15,504 nucleotides of DNA from Stenotrophomonas maltophilia (GTDB taxonomy: Bacteria; Pseudomonadota; Gammaproteobacteria; Xanthomonadales; Xanthomonadaceae), in assembly GCA_002435595.1 (NCBI GenBank), contig DJBL01000175.1, positions 1-15,504 on the forward strand. Reading direction: 5' to 3'. Position numbers and translations under genes: made by a program. Below the pieces are notes generated by a model. The model searched no databases and was not told the DNA's origin. It saw only the letters and a list, made by a program, of their open reading frames with translations. How positions within the stretch are numbered: the first letter of the stretch is position 1; every line of letters begins with the position of its first letter. Of this stretch, positions 1 through 7,383 are shown one piece after another.

Positions 1-3000
1 TCGGCGTGCCCTGCACGCTGGCCGTGGCCGCCGTGTCATCGACGCTGGCCACCGCGGCGTTGCCCAGGCTCGCCGCCGACGGTGCCGCCGCGGCGCGTGC
101 GCGTGCGGTGCTGCCACCGGCCACGCGCTGATCCAGGTCGGTCACCTTGCGGTCCAGCGCACCCAGTGCATCGCCCACGTTGTTGTAGGTGGCTCCCTGG
201 ATCACGTAGTTGGGGGCCACGAACACGCCCTGCATGCCCACGCTGGCACCGCCACCGAGGAAGCTGGCGGCGTCGGACAGCGACTGGAACAGCTGGCCGC
301 CGTTGATCGCCTGGCGGCTGCCCGAAGCGATCGAGCCGCTGCCCACGTTGTCCACCACGGTGCCCTGCACGCCGGCCAGGGTCAGCGTGTCGCGACTGGC
401 ATCGTCGTAGCTGAGCGCATTGGCGGTGACGTTCTCGACCGAGCCGATCCGTTCATCGATGTCGCCCACGCGGGTTTCCACCGCGCCGACCCGCTGGTTG
501 GTGGTGTTGAGCTGGCCACCGGTGACCGCGTCGGTGCTGCCGGCGGCGATGCGGCCGGCGCCGACGTTGACGATGCGGCGCGTGGCCGGACCATCGGTGC
601 CGTTGCCGCCACCGACCGAGACCACGTTGGCTTCCACCGCGCGCGAACCGGCGCCCAGTGCCACCGCGCCGGCGCCGGAGACGCCCGCCCCTGCACCGAT
701 GGCGATGCTGCCGGCGCCGTTGCTGGCGAAGGCACCGTTGCCGATGGCCACGCCGTTGACGGCGTTGGTGGAGGCCGAGCGGCCGAGCACGGTGCTGTTG
801 TCGCCCCGTGCCGAAGCATCGGCGCCCACGGCGGTGGCACCGGTGGCCGAGGCAACCGCGGCGGTGCCCAGTGCGCTGCTGCGGTTGCCGCTGGCGGCGG
901 CAGCCGAACCGGCGGCCAGCGCATCGCTGCCGCTGGCGCTGGCCACGCCGCTGCCGCTGGCCTGGAAGTGCTTGCCGACCGCATCGGCGGTGGCGGCCAC
1001 GCTGTCCAGCTGCGCCTTGTTGACCGCGTCGTTGGCGTTCACCGCCGCACCCACGTTGGTGATGCGGCGCGTGGCCGGCCCGGTGGTGCCGTTGCCGCCG
1101 CCCACCGAGACCACGTTGGCCTCGCTGGTGCGCGCGCCGGCGCCGAGGGCGACGCTGCCCGCGCCGCTGGCCGAGGAGCTCTTGCCCACGGCGGTGGCGT
1201 TGATGCCGCTGTAGGCGTAGCTGTCCTGGCCGATCGCGGTGGAGCCTGCCGAGGTGGCCCACGCCAACTGGCCCACGGCGGTGGTCTGCGCGGCGGTGGC
1301 CCAGGCGTTGGAACCGGCGGCGAGGCTGTTGGCACCGCTGGCCTGGGAGGCATAGCCGATCGCATTGGCATAGCTGCCGCTGGCGGCGCTGCCCCAGCCC
1401 AATGCCGAGGCATAGTCGCCGCTGGCCTCGGCACCGTAGCCGAGCGCGGTGGTACGTACGCCGCTGGCCGCACTGAACGCGCCCACTGCGGTGCTGTAGT
1501 CGCTGCCCGCTTCGGCGCTGTAGCCGAAGGCGGCCGACTGCAGCCCGGCCGAGGTCGCGCCGGCACCGCTGGCGGTGCTGAACACCCCGGTCGCCTGCGC
1601 ACCGGCGCCCAGCGCGGTGGCGCCGATGCCGCTGGCACTGGTGGCCTTGTCCAGGATCACGTTGCCGTTGGCATCTTCGTAGTACAGCGCGCCGCCGATG
1701 GCGGTGGCCGAATCGGCGGTGGCCGAGGCATTGAAGCCGGACGCCGAGGCATTGCGGCCCGACGCCAGTGCGCCGCTGCCATAGGCCGATGCACCCGTGC
1801 CGAACGCGTTGGCCGCTTCGCCGGCCGCGGTAGCGTAGGCGCCATCGACATAGGCCCCGACGTCGTCGCCGTTGCCGCTGCCGGAGGCCTTGAACTGGCG
1901 GTTGGTCTGCTCGGCAACGTCGGCTACGGCGCTCAACTGGTTCACGTTGACCGCGTCGGTACCCTCGGTGCCATCGGCCACGTTGGTGATCTGCCGCTGC
2001 GCGGTGGCGGTACCGACCGACACGGTGTTGTCACGGTCGGCGGACGAGCCGGCGCCCAGGGCGACGCTGTTGACCGCTTCGGCGCTGGCATTGGCGCCCA
2101 GCGCGGTGGCGTTGGCCGCATCGGCCCACGAGTTCCAGCCAATCGCGGTGGCGTAGTCGTCGGTCGCCCATGCACCGGCACCGAACGCAGCCGCGCCGGT
2201 ACCACTGGCACGCGCCGGCAGCAGGCCGAAGAAGGTCGAGCCACCGATGGCCACGCTTTCATCGCCGGTCGCTTCGCTGGACTCGCCCAGGGCCACCGAA
2301 CTGGCACCGGATGCCGTGGCCGAGGTGCCCACCGCGGTCGCCAGGGTGTTGGAGGCGATCGCGCCGTAACCCAACGCGTTGGACAGACGACCGCTGGCTT
2401 CGCTGTAGCTGCCGAACGCGGAGGCACCGGCATCGGAGGCACTGCTGCGGAAGCCATTGGCGGTGGCCTGCTGGCCGCTGGCCACCGACTCGAAGCCGTT
2501 GGCCGTGGCATAGGCGCCGCTGGCGGTAGCACCGCCACCGACCGCGCTGGCGCCGATTTCGCTGGCGCTGGCGTTGCTGCCCAGGGCGACGCTGTTTTCC
2601 CCGGTGGCCTGTGCATTGTTGCCCACCGCGGCAGCACCGTCGGCGCTGGCCAGGGCGCTGTCGCCCACCGCCGTGGCGCTGCTGGCCAGTGCATTGGCGC
2701 CCGCGCCCAGTGCGGTGGCACCGTCGCCGATCGCGTTGGCCGCTTCACCGGCCGCCAGCGCGTCATCGCCCTCCACGTAGGCACCGGCGTCGCTGTCCTG
2801 GCTTCCGCTGGCCTTGAAGTATTTGCTGGTGGCTTCGCCGGCCGCCGCGACCGCGTTCAACTGATTGAGATTGACCGCATCGGTGCCTTCGGTACCGGCC
2901 GCCACATGGGTGATCTGGCGTTCGGAACCGGCACTGCCGACAGACACGGTGTCGTCGCGATCGGCGATGGAATCGGCACCGAGGGCGACGCTGTTCTCGC

Positions 3001-6000
3001 CGCTGGAGGTCGCCGCGTTGCCGAGCGCGGTGCTGTTCACGCCTGGCGACCAGGCCCCGCCACCCACGGCGGTGGAGTAGTTGCCCGAGGCTTCGGTGGC
3101 CAGCAGGCCGAACAGCGAACCACCCACGGCCACGCTGTTGGTGCCGGTGGCCAGGCTGCCCTGGCCGGTGGCCGTGCTGTAGGCGCCGGAGGCCTGCGCA
3201 TCGCCGCCGACGGCGACGCTGTTGGAGCCGGTGGCCTGGGCGAAGCTGCCCAGTGCGGTGGCATTGAAGGCGCTGGCCACGGCCAGTCCGCCGATGGCGG
3301 TGGTGTAGCCGGCGGTGGCTTCCGCGCCGAAGCCGTAGCCGGCCGACAGGGTACCGGTGACCACGCTTTCGGCGCCCACGGCGGTGGCGCCCTGGCCGCT
3401 GGCGGTGCTGTAGTAACCCAGCGCGACCGACTCCTCGCCGGCCGCTTCGGACAGCGCGCCACCGGCCAGGCTGCCGGCGCCGGAGGCGATGCTGGCGGCG
3501 CCGGTGGCCGTGCTCTGCTCGCCGCTGGCCTCGCTTTCGGCACCGGTGGCGGTGGCGTATTCGCCGCTGGCCTGGGCGTTGGCGCCTACCGCGATCGCGT
3601 TGGCACCGCTGGCCAGTGCATTGAAGCCCACGGCGCTGGCGTTGTCGGCCAGCGCGAAGGCGCCGCTGCCCAGCGCGGTGGCACCGCTGCCGGCAGCGTA
3701 GCTGGCCGAGCCTACGGCAGTGGCGTAGTCGCCATCGGTGGCGGCGTTGGAACCGGCGGCCACGCTTTCCTCGCCCCCGGCCACGGCCACGCCGTCGCCG
3801 CTGGCCTGGAACTGCGCGGTCGCATCGGTGAGCTGGTCCAGGTTCACCGCATCGGTGCCTTCGGTACCGGCGGCGACCTGGGTGATCTGGCGCTGGCGGG
3901 TATCGCTGCCCACCGACACGGTATATGCACGATCGGCGACCGAACCGGCGCCGAGTGCAACCGCGTTGGATGCACTGGCGTTGCTGCCGGCGCCGATGCC
4001 GATCGCGCTTTCGCCGCCAGCCACCACGTTGGTGCCGATGGCGATGCTGTTGATGCTGTTGCCCAGCGCCTGGAAGCCGAGCGCGACGCTGTTGTCGCCG
4101 TAGCCGAACGCACCACGGCCAAGCGCGGTGGCGCTGCTGCCACGGGCCCAGCTGTTGTAGCCGATCGACGTGGAGCCGGTGCCGCTGGCCCATGCCGACT
4201 GGCCCGCCGCGGTGCCGTTGGCAGCGGTGGCCCAGGCACTGGCGCCGAACGCGGTGGCACCGTCCTCGGTGGCCCATGCGTAGGCGCCGGTGGCGGTGGT
4301 TTCCTCGCCGCTGGCGAAGGCGTTATCGCCCTGCGCCACGCTGTAGTCGCCGGTGGCACGCGCCTTGTAGCCGGCGGCCAGGCTGTTGCTGCCGGTCGCC
4401 TGCGCGCCGCTGCCGAAGGCATTGCTGGTGGTGCCGGTGGCCAGTGCACCGGCGCCGACTGCGACCGCATCCTGGGCCGCGGTGGTGCCGACCTTGACGG
4501 CGTTGCCGTCGGCATCGACCAGCGGCTGGTTGAATTCGTCATAGGCCTGGCCGAGGCCGCCGATGGCGACGCTGCCATTGCCATTGGCGCTGACGTTGCG
4601 GCCCACGGCCACGGTGTCATCGCCCAGCGCGTTGGCCCCGTTGCCGAGGGCGGCCGCACCGGCGCCCAGCGCGTTGCTGGCTTCGCCGGCGGCCAGCGCG
4701 CCATCGCCGTCGGCAAACGCGCCCACGTCGCTATCCGCCGAACCATTGGCCTTGAAGCGGCTGGCGGTAACGTTGGCCACCTGGGCCACGCCGTCCAGCT
4801 GCGCCTTGTTGACCGCGTCGGTGGCTTCGGTACCGGCAGCGACATGGGTGATCTGGCGTTCGTTGCCGACATCGCCGACCGAGACAGTGTTGGCCCGGGT
4901 GGCGGTGGAGTTGGCGCCCAGCGCAACGCTGTTGGCGCCCCGCGCGGTGGCGTAGAAGCCGACCGCGGTGCTGAGCTCGCCGCTGGCCCAGGTTTCCGCG
5001 CCAAGCGCGGTGGCGCCCTCACCCGGGGCGTAGGCGAAGTAGCCCACGGCGGTGGCTTCGGTGCCGGACGCTTCGGTCAGGGTGCCGTTGGCCGTGGCGT
5101 AGTCGCCGCTGGCAATGGCACCGGCGCCCACCGCCGTGGCCGCTTCGCCGCTGGCCTGGGTCTGCACGAAGAAGCCCAGGCCCGGCAGCAGGTCGGCCGG
5201 GCCGCCGATGGCGGTGCTGCTGTTGCCGGTGGCCACGCTCTGCGTACCGACCGCAGTGGAGTAATCGCCGATCGCATTGGACACCGCGCCGAACGCGGAG
5301 GACTGCGCGCCGCCGGCATACGCGCCGACGCCGTAGGAAGAGGAGGCAAAACCGGCGGCCTCGGCGCTGGCGCCGACCGCGGTGCCGCCGACGCCGGCAC
5401 TGGTGGCGCCGGTGTCCACCGGCACGCCGCCGTTGGTGATCAGCGGATTGCCATCGGCATCCACGGCGGCACCGCCGACAGCCACGCTGCCCGGGCCGGT
5501 GGCCTGGGCGTTGGTGCCGAAGGCGGCACTGTTCTGGCCGCTGGCCAGCGCATTGAAGCCCACCGCGGTGGCGTTCTGCGCCAAGGCGCCGGCGCCGCTG
5601 CCCAGCGCGGTGGCACCGTTGCCCAGCGCGTTGGACGCTTCACCGATGGCGCTGGCGTTGTCGCCCTCGGCATAGGCACCGACGTCGCTGTCCGCGCTGC
5701 CGGTGGCCTGGAAATATTTGCTGGTGGTGGCGGCAACCGCACCCACTGCATCGAGCTGGGATTTGTTTACCGCATCGTTGGCTTCGGTGCCGTCGGCGAC
5801 CTGGGTGATCTGGCGGCGCAGGCCGTTGTCATTGCCTACCGAGACGGTGTCCACGCGGTCGGCATAGGAGCCGGCGCCGAGCGCCACGCTGCCTACGGCG
5901 ACGGCGGCCGAGTTGGAACCCAGGGCCGCGCTGAAGTCGGCCACCGCCACGCTGAATGCACCGACGGCGATCGACGCTTCCCCACCACTGCCGGCGCCCC

Positions 6001-6934
6001 GGCCCAGCGAGGTGCTGCCGGCACCGATGGCCAGGGCCCCGCCGCCGATGGCCGTAGCGCCGTCGGCACTGGCTTCGGCCAGCCCACCGATCGCGGTGGC
6101 CGCACCGTTTTCACTGGCGGCCACCGCCGAAGCACCCAGGGCGACATCGCCCAGGCCGAAGGCGACCGCGCTCTGGCCGATGGCGGTGCTGGCATCGCCC
6201 AGCGCCAGGGCGTTCTGGCCGAACGCGCTGCCGCCCAGGCCGAGTGCGACCGCGCTGCTGCCCACCGCCGTGGTGGCATTGGCCAGCGCCTGGCTGCCCT
6301 GGCCGATCGCGCTGGCACCGTCGCCGTCGGCAGTGGCACCGGCGCCGGCGGCGAGTGCGCCGTCACCGTCGATGGTCGCCGCGTCGCTGTCGTCGCCTGC
6401 GCCATCGGCCTTGAAATAGCGGGTGGCGCTTTCGGCGGCCACGGCAACCTTGTCCAGCTGGGCCTTGTTGACCGCATCGGTGGCCGCGGTGCCCGCAGCC
6501 ACGTGGGTGATCTGGCGCTCCTTGCCCGCATCGCCCACGGACACCGTGTTGGCGCGGGTGGCCTTGGAGCCGGCGCCGAGCGCCACGCTGTTGCTGGCCG
6601 AGGCGGTGCTGTTGCTGCCGATGGCGACCGCGTTGCTACCGGAGGCGGTAGCGTTGCCGTCGACCACGCAACTGTCGATCACGCTGCTGTTGAGCACCAC
6701 GCAGTTGGCGTTGCCGCCCACTTCCACCGATTGCGCCAGCGCCGCCGGCGCAACCGCGGCCATGCCCACTCCCAGCGTCAATGCGATGGCGGCCGACAGC
6801 AGCGAGGTAGCACGCGCGTCGGTGGATCGTCGCTGGTCGATGACCACGCCGGCGGACTGGCTGCTGGCCAATTCCGAGGCGACAACCATCTGCCCCAGTG
6901 CTTTGTTCCAGACCTTGCGATAAATCCGATTCAT
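1..6934 (-). CDS. Giant trimeric autotransporter adhesin (YadA/XadA type, type Vc secretion), C-terminus beyond the window
   Basis: Surface adhesin that should trimerise, insert a C-terminal YadA-type beta-barrel into the outer membrane and display a head-and-stalk fibre. The frame is open for 2311 codons from ATG 6934 to the left edge. Residues 1-25 (MNRIYRKVWNKALGQ, then VVASELASS) are an ESPR extension; a hydrophobic core follows at about 43-66, with likely cleavage after ALA at residue 67. Residues about 90-2120 are Hep/Hag head repeats of about 14 residues (SxAxGxxAxA style), broken by neck motifs of the form DAVNxxQL at 153, 387, 706, 1028, 1352, 1660 and 1969. About 2130-2170 reads as a coiled-coil stalk (GGQLNTTNQRVGAVETRV), followed by a YNNVGDAL stalk motif. 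The anchor is not in the window. It lies downstream of purL on the same strand but behind purL's terminator, so it probably has its own promoter. Family certain; receptor unknown. Confidence 0.95.
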   Translation of the reverse strand, partial: MNRIYRKVWNKALGQMVVASELASSQSAGVVIDQRRSTDARATSLLSAAIALTLGVGMAAVAPAALAQSVEVGGNANCVVLNSSVIDSCVVDGNATASGSNAVAIGSNSTASASNSVALGAGSKATRANTVSVGDAGKERQITHVAAGTAATDAVNKAQLDKVAVAAESATRYFKADGAGDDSDAATIDGDGALAAGAGATADGDGASAIGQGSQALANATTAVGSSAVALGLGGSAFGQNALALGDASTAIGQSAVAFGLGDVALGASAVAASENGAATAIGGLAEASADGATAIGGGALAIGAGSTSLGRGAGSGGEASIAVGAFSVAVADFSAALGSNSAAVAVGSVALGAGSYADRVDTVSVGNDNGLRRQITQVADGTEANDAVNKSQLDAVGAVAATTSKYFQATGSADSDVGAYAEGDNASAIGEASNALGNGATALGSGAGALAQNATAVGFNALASGQNSAAFGTNAQATGPGSVAVGGAAVDADGNPLITNGGVPVDTGATSAGVGGTAVGASAEAAGFASSSYGVGAYAGGAQSSAFGAVSNAIGDYSTAVGTQSVATGNSSTAIGGPADLLPGLGFFVQTQASGEAATAVGAGAIASGDYATANGTLTEASGTEATAVGYFAYAPGEGATALGAETWASGELSTAVGFYATARGANSVALGANSTATRANTVSVGDVGNERQITHVAAGTEATDAVNKAQLDGVAQVANVTASRFKANGSADSDVGAFADGDGALAAGEASNALGAGAAALGNGANALGDDTVAVGRNVSANGNGSVAIGGLGQAYDEFNQPLVDADGNAVKVGTTAAQDAVAVGAGALATGTTSNAFGSGAQATGSNSLAAGYKARATGDYSVAQGDNAFASGEETTATGAYAWATEDGATAFGASAWATAANGTAAGQSAWASGTGSTSIGYNSWARGSSATALGRGAFGYGDNSVALGFQALGNSINSIAIGTNVVAGGESAIGIGAGSNASASNAVALGAGSVADRAYTVSVGSDTRQRQITQVAAGTEGTDAVNLDQLTDATAQFQASGDGVAVAGGEESVAAGSNAATDGDYATAVGSASYAAGSGATALGSGAFALADNASAVGFNALASGANAIAVGANAQASGEYATATGAESEASGEQSTATGAASIASGAGSLAGGALSEAAGEESVALGYYSTASGQGATAVGAESVVTGTLSAGYGFGAEATAGYTTAIGGLAVASAFNATALGSFAQATGSNSVAVGGDAQASGAYSTATGQGSLATGTNSVAVGGSLFGLLATEASGNYSTAVGGGAWSPGVNSTALGNAATSSGENSVALGADSIADRDDTVSVGSAGSERQITHVAAGTEGTDAVNLNQLNAVAAAGEATSKYFKASGSQDSDAGAYVEGDDALAAGEAANAIGDGATALGAGANALASSATAVGDSALASADGAAAVGNNAQATGENSVALGSNASASEIGASAVGGGATASGAYATANGFESVASGQQATANGFRSSASDAGASAFGSYSEASGRLSNALGYGAIASNTLATAVGTSATASGASSVALGESSEATGDESVAIGGSTFFGLLPARASGTGAAAFGAGAWATDDYATAIGWNSWADAANATALGANASAEAVNSVALGAGSSADRDNTVSVGTATAQRQITNVADGTEGTDAVNVNQLSAVADVAEQTNRQFKASGSGNGDDVGAYVDGAYATAAGEAANAFGTGASAYGSGALASGRNASASGFNASATADSATAIGGALYYEDANGNVILDKATSASGIGATALGAGAQATGVFSTASGAGATSAGLQSAAFGYSAEAGSDYSTAVGAFSAASGVRTTALGYGAEASGDYASALGWGSAASGSYANAIGYASQASGANSLAAGSNAWATAAQTTAVGQLAWATSAGSTAIGQDSYAYSGINATAVGKSSSASGAGSVALGAGARTSEANVVSVGGGNGTTGPATRRITNVGAAVNANDAVNKAQLDSVAATADAVGKHFQASGSGVASASGSDALAAGSAAAASGNRSSALGTAAVASATGATAVGADASARGDNSTVLGRSASTNAVNGVAIGNGAFASNGAGSIAIGAGAGVSGAGAVALGAGSRAVEANVVSVGGGNGTDGPATRRIVNVGAGRIAAGSTDAVTGGQLNTTNQRVGAVETRVGDIDERIGSVENVTANALSYDDASRDTLTLAGVQGTVVDNVGSGSIASGSRQAINGGQLFQSLSDAASFLGGGASVGMQGVFVAPNYVIQGATYNNVGDALGALDRKVTDLDQRVAGGSTARARAAAAPSAASLGNAAVASVDDTAATASVQGTP
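572..1120 (-). repeat. Direct repeat pair of 60 bp within the adhesin (572-631 and 1061-1120)
   Basis: The two 60-bp segments differ at 6 positions by direct alignment (54 of 60 identical), and their starts are 489 bp apart. They encode the block NVVSVGGGNGT, one variable residue, GPATRRI just before the last necks. This version, with VVSVGGGNGT in place of the usual TVSVG, is seen only in the two membrane-proximal copies, consistent with a local duplication or gene conversion. The 489-bp offset is a multiple of three (163 codons), so recombination between the copies would keep the frame. Confidence 0.8.
1007..6478 (-). repeat. Neck-to-neck supermodules inside the adhesin (imperfect repeats of about 0.7-1 kb)
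   Basis: Seven copies of a neck block are visible. Each has the order SVALGAGS, then TVSVG (or VVSVG), an RQIT/RRIT sequence, a T-DAVN-QL motif, and usually a KYFKASG-like or FKANG-like stretch. The DAVNxxQL codons lie at 6478-6455, 5776-5753, 4819-4796, 3853-3830, 2881-2858, 1957-1934 and 1030-1007. Spacings are 234, 319, 322, 324, 308 and 309 residues, so five of the six intervals are close to 310-325 residues. Each interval starts with a conserved GxGALAAGEASNALG-like segment, then a run of 14-residue head repeats. At DNA level this is a degenerate repeat with 42-bp periodicity. The pattern suggests growth by duplication of whole head-neck units. Confidence 0.85.
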
Positions 6935-6942
6935 CGATGCGA

Positions 6943-6947
6943 CTCCT
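6943..6947 (-). promoter_or_regulatory. Ribosome binding site of the adhesin
   Basis: AGGAG on the minus strand, 8 nt before ATG 6934. It fixes the start immediately ahead of the ESPR signature, which is itself the expected N-terminus of this adhesin family. Confidence 0.85.
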
Positions 6948-6976
6948 GAGTGGGCTGGTTTAGGCAAAGCGACGCC

Positions 6977-7015
6977 AACGCCGGACCACGTGGTCCAACG
7001 TCCCCTGGGGGCGTT
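6977..7015 (-). promoter_or_regulatory. Palindromic, possibly structured leader element upstream of the adhesin
   Basis: GGACCACGTGGTCC at 6983-6996 is a perfect 14-bp palindrome. It is enclosed by AACGCC (6977-6982) and GGCGTT (7010-7015), which are reverse complements, and beside it CCCCTGGGG (7002-7010) is another small inverted repeat. In a minus-strand transcript these could form a closing stem with two short hairpins, ending about 40 nt before the start codon. No T-run follows, so it is not an ordinary terminator. It could be a protein operator or an RNA fold; the sequence alone does not decide between them. Confidence 0.45.
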
Positions 7016-7123
7016 TTCTCGCTTGATTTACTGCGTTGTGCCGAATGGCTTGTGACAGACGTACAGCCGACGCGCCATCCCTGCAGTTACTGTGGAACTG
7101 AACACTTTCCTAATGAGCAATCA

Positions 7124-7152
7124 GTGTTAACGCACCGTGGCAACAACGTCAA
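7124..7152 (-). promoter_or_regulatory. Candidate sigma-70-like promoter for the adhesin
   Basis: The minus strand has TTGACG (7152-7147), five of six matches to the -35 consensus, then 17 bp, then TAACAC (7129-7124), a weak -10 element matching three of six. It would give a leader of about 180 nt that includes the palindrome at 6983-6996. The -35 and spacing are good and the -10 is poor, so this is only a candidate. Confidence 0.35.
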
Positions 7153-7308
7153 GACTTTGACTTCGAAAAACTCGCGACCGCCAAACGCGTCACAAAACCG
7201 GCGAAAAACAGGCTTATTTCGTTAGTTCCATGTGAGTAATCGTCATAACGCGTTTTCACATTGAAACGCGCTGTAACTCATTGCTGGCGATCACTTTCCG
7301 TCATGCAC

Positions 7309-7339
7309 AAAAAAAAACCGCCGTCAGTGCCGGCGGTTT
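7309..7339 (-). terminator. Rho-independent terminator of purL
   Basis: On the minus strand a 9-bp perfect stem, AAACCGCCG pairing with CGGCGGTTT around a 7-nt loop, runs into nine consecutive T residues (the A-run at 7309-7317 on the plus strand). It lies 45 bp after the purL stop codon and separates purL transcription from the adhesin. Confidence 0.92.
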
Positions 7340-7383
7340 CTTCACGCGATTTTCATCGCATCGGCGATGTTGCGTGCGCAGTG

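Larger units (their letters stand above)
6935..7383. other. Intergenic regulatory region between purL and the adhesin
   Basis: A 449-bp stretch without a convincing gene. It is visibly richer in A and T than the flanking genes, as expected for regulatory DNA in a GC-rich genome. It holds the purL terminator at its right end, a candidate minus-strand promoter near its middle, and a palindromic segment close to the adhesin start. Only short open frames with no supporting ribosome binding site occur in it. Confidence 0.7.

Noticed and set aside
1..6934. The 42-bp periodic DNA repeats as a CRISPR or VNTR array.
   Set aside because: Repeats are degenerate, without unique spacers of constant length, and are explained by 14-residue adhesin head repeats.
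968..6949. Very long open frame on the plus strand opposite the adhesin, Gly/Ala/Arg/His-rich.
   Set aside because: It is an antisense shadow of the repetitive GCC/GGC-rich adhesin codons, with no ribosome binding site or recognisable domain. The minus strand has ESPR, head repeats and necks in frame.
6950..7225. Small plus-strand frame (GTG start, 91 residues) in the purL-adhesin gap with a C-x2-C and H pattern (CSYCGTEHF) suggestive of a zinc finger.
   Set aside because: No Shine-Dalgarno sequence and a GTG start overlapping the adhesin leader. The region has base composition typical of regulatory DNA, and the Cys/His pattern is short enough to be chance.
7201..7260. TGTGA and TCACA half-sites that might form a CRP/Clp site.
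   Set aside because: The half-sites are about 20 bp apart instead of 6, so they do not make the expected operator.
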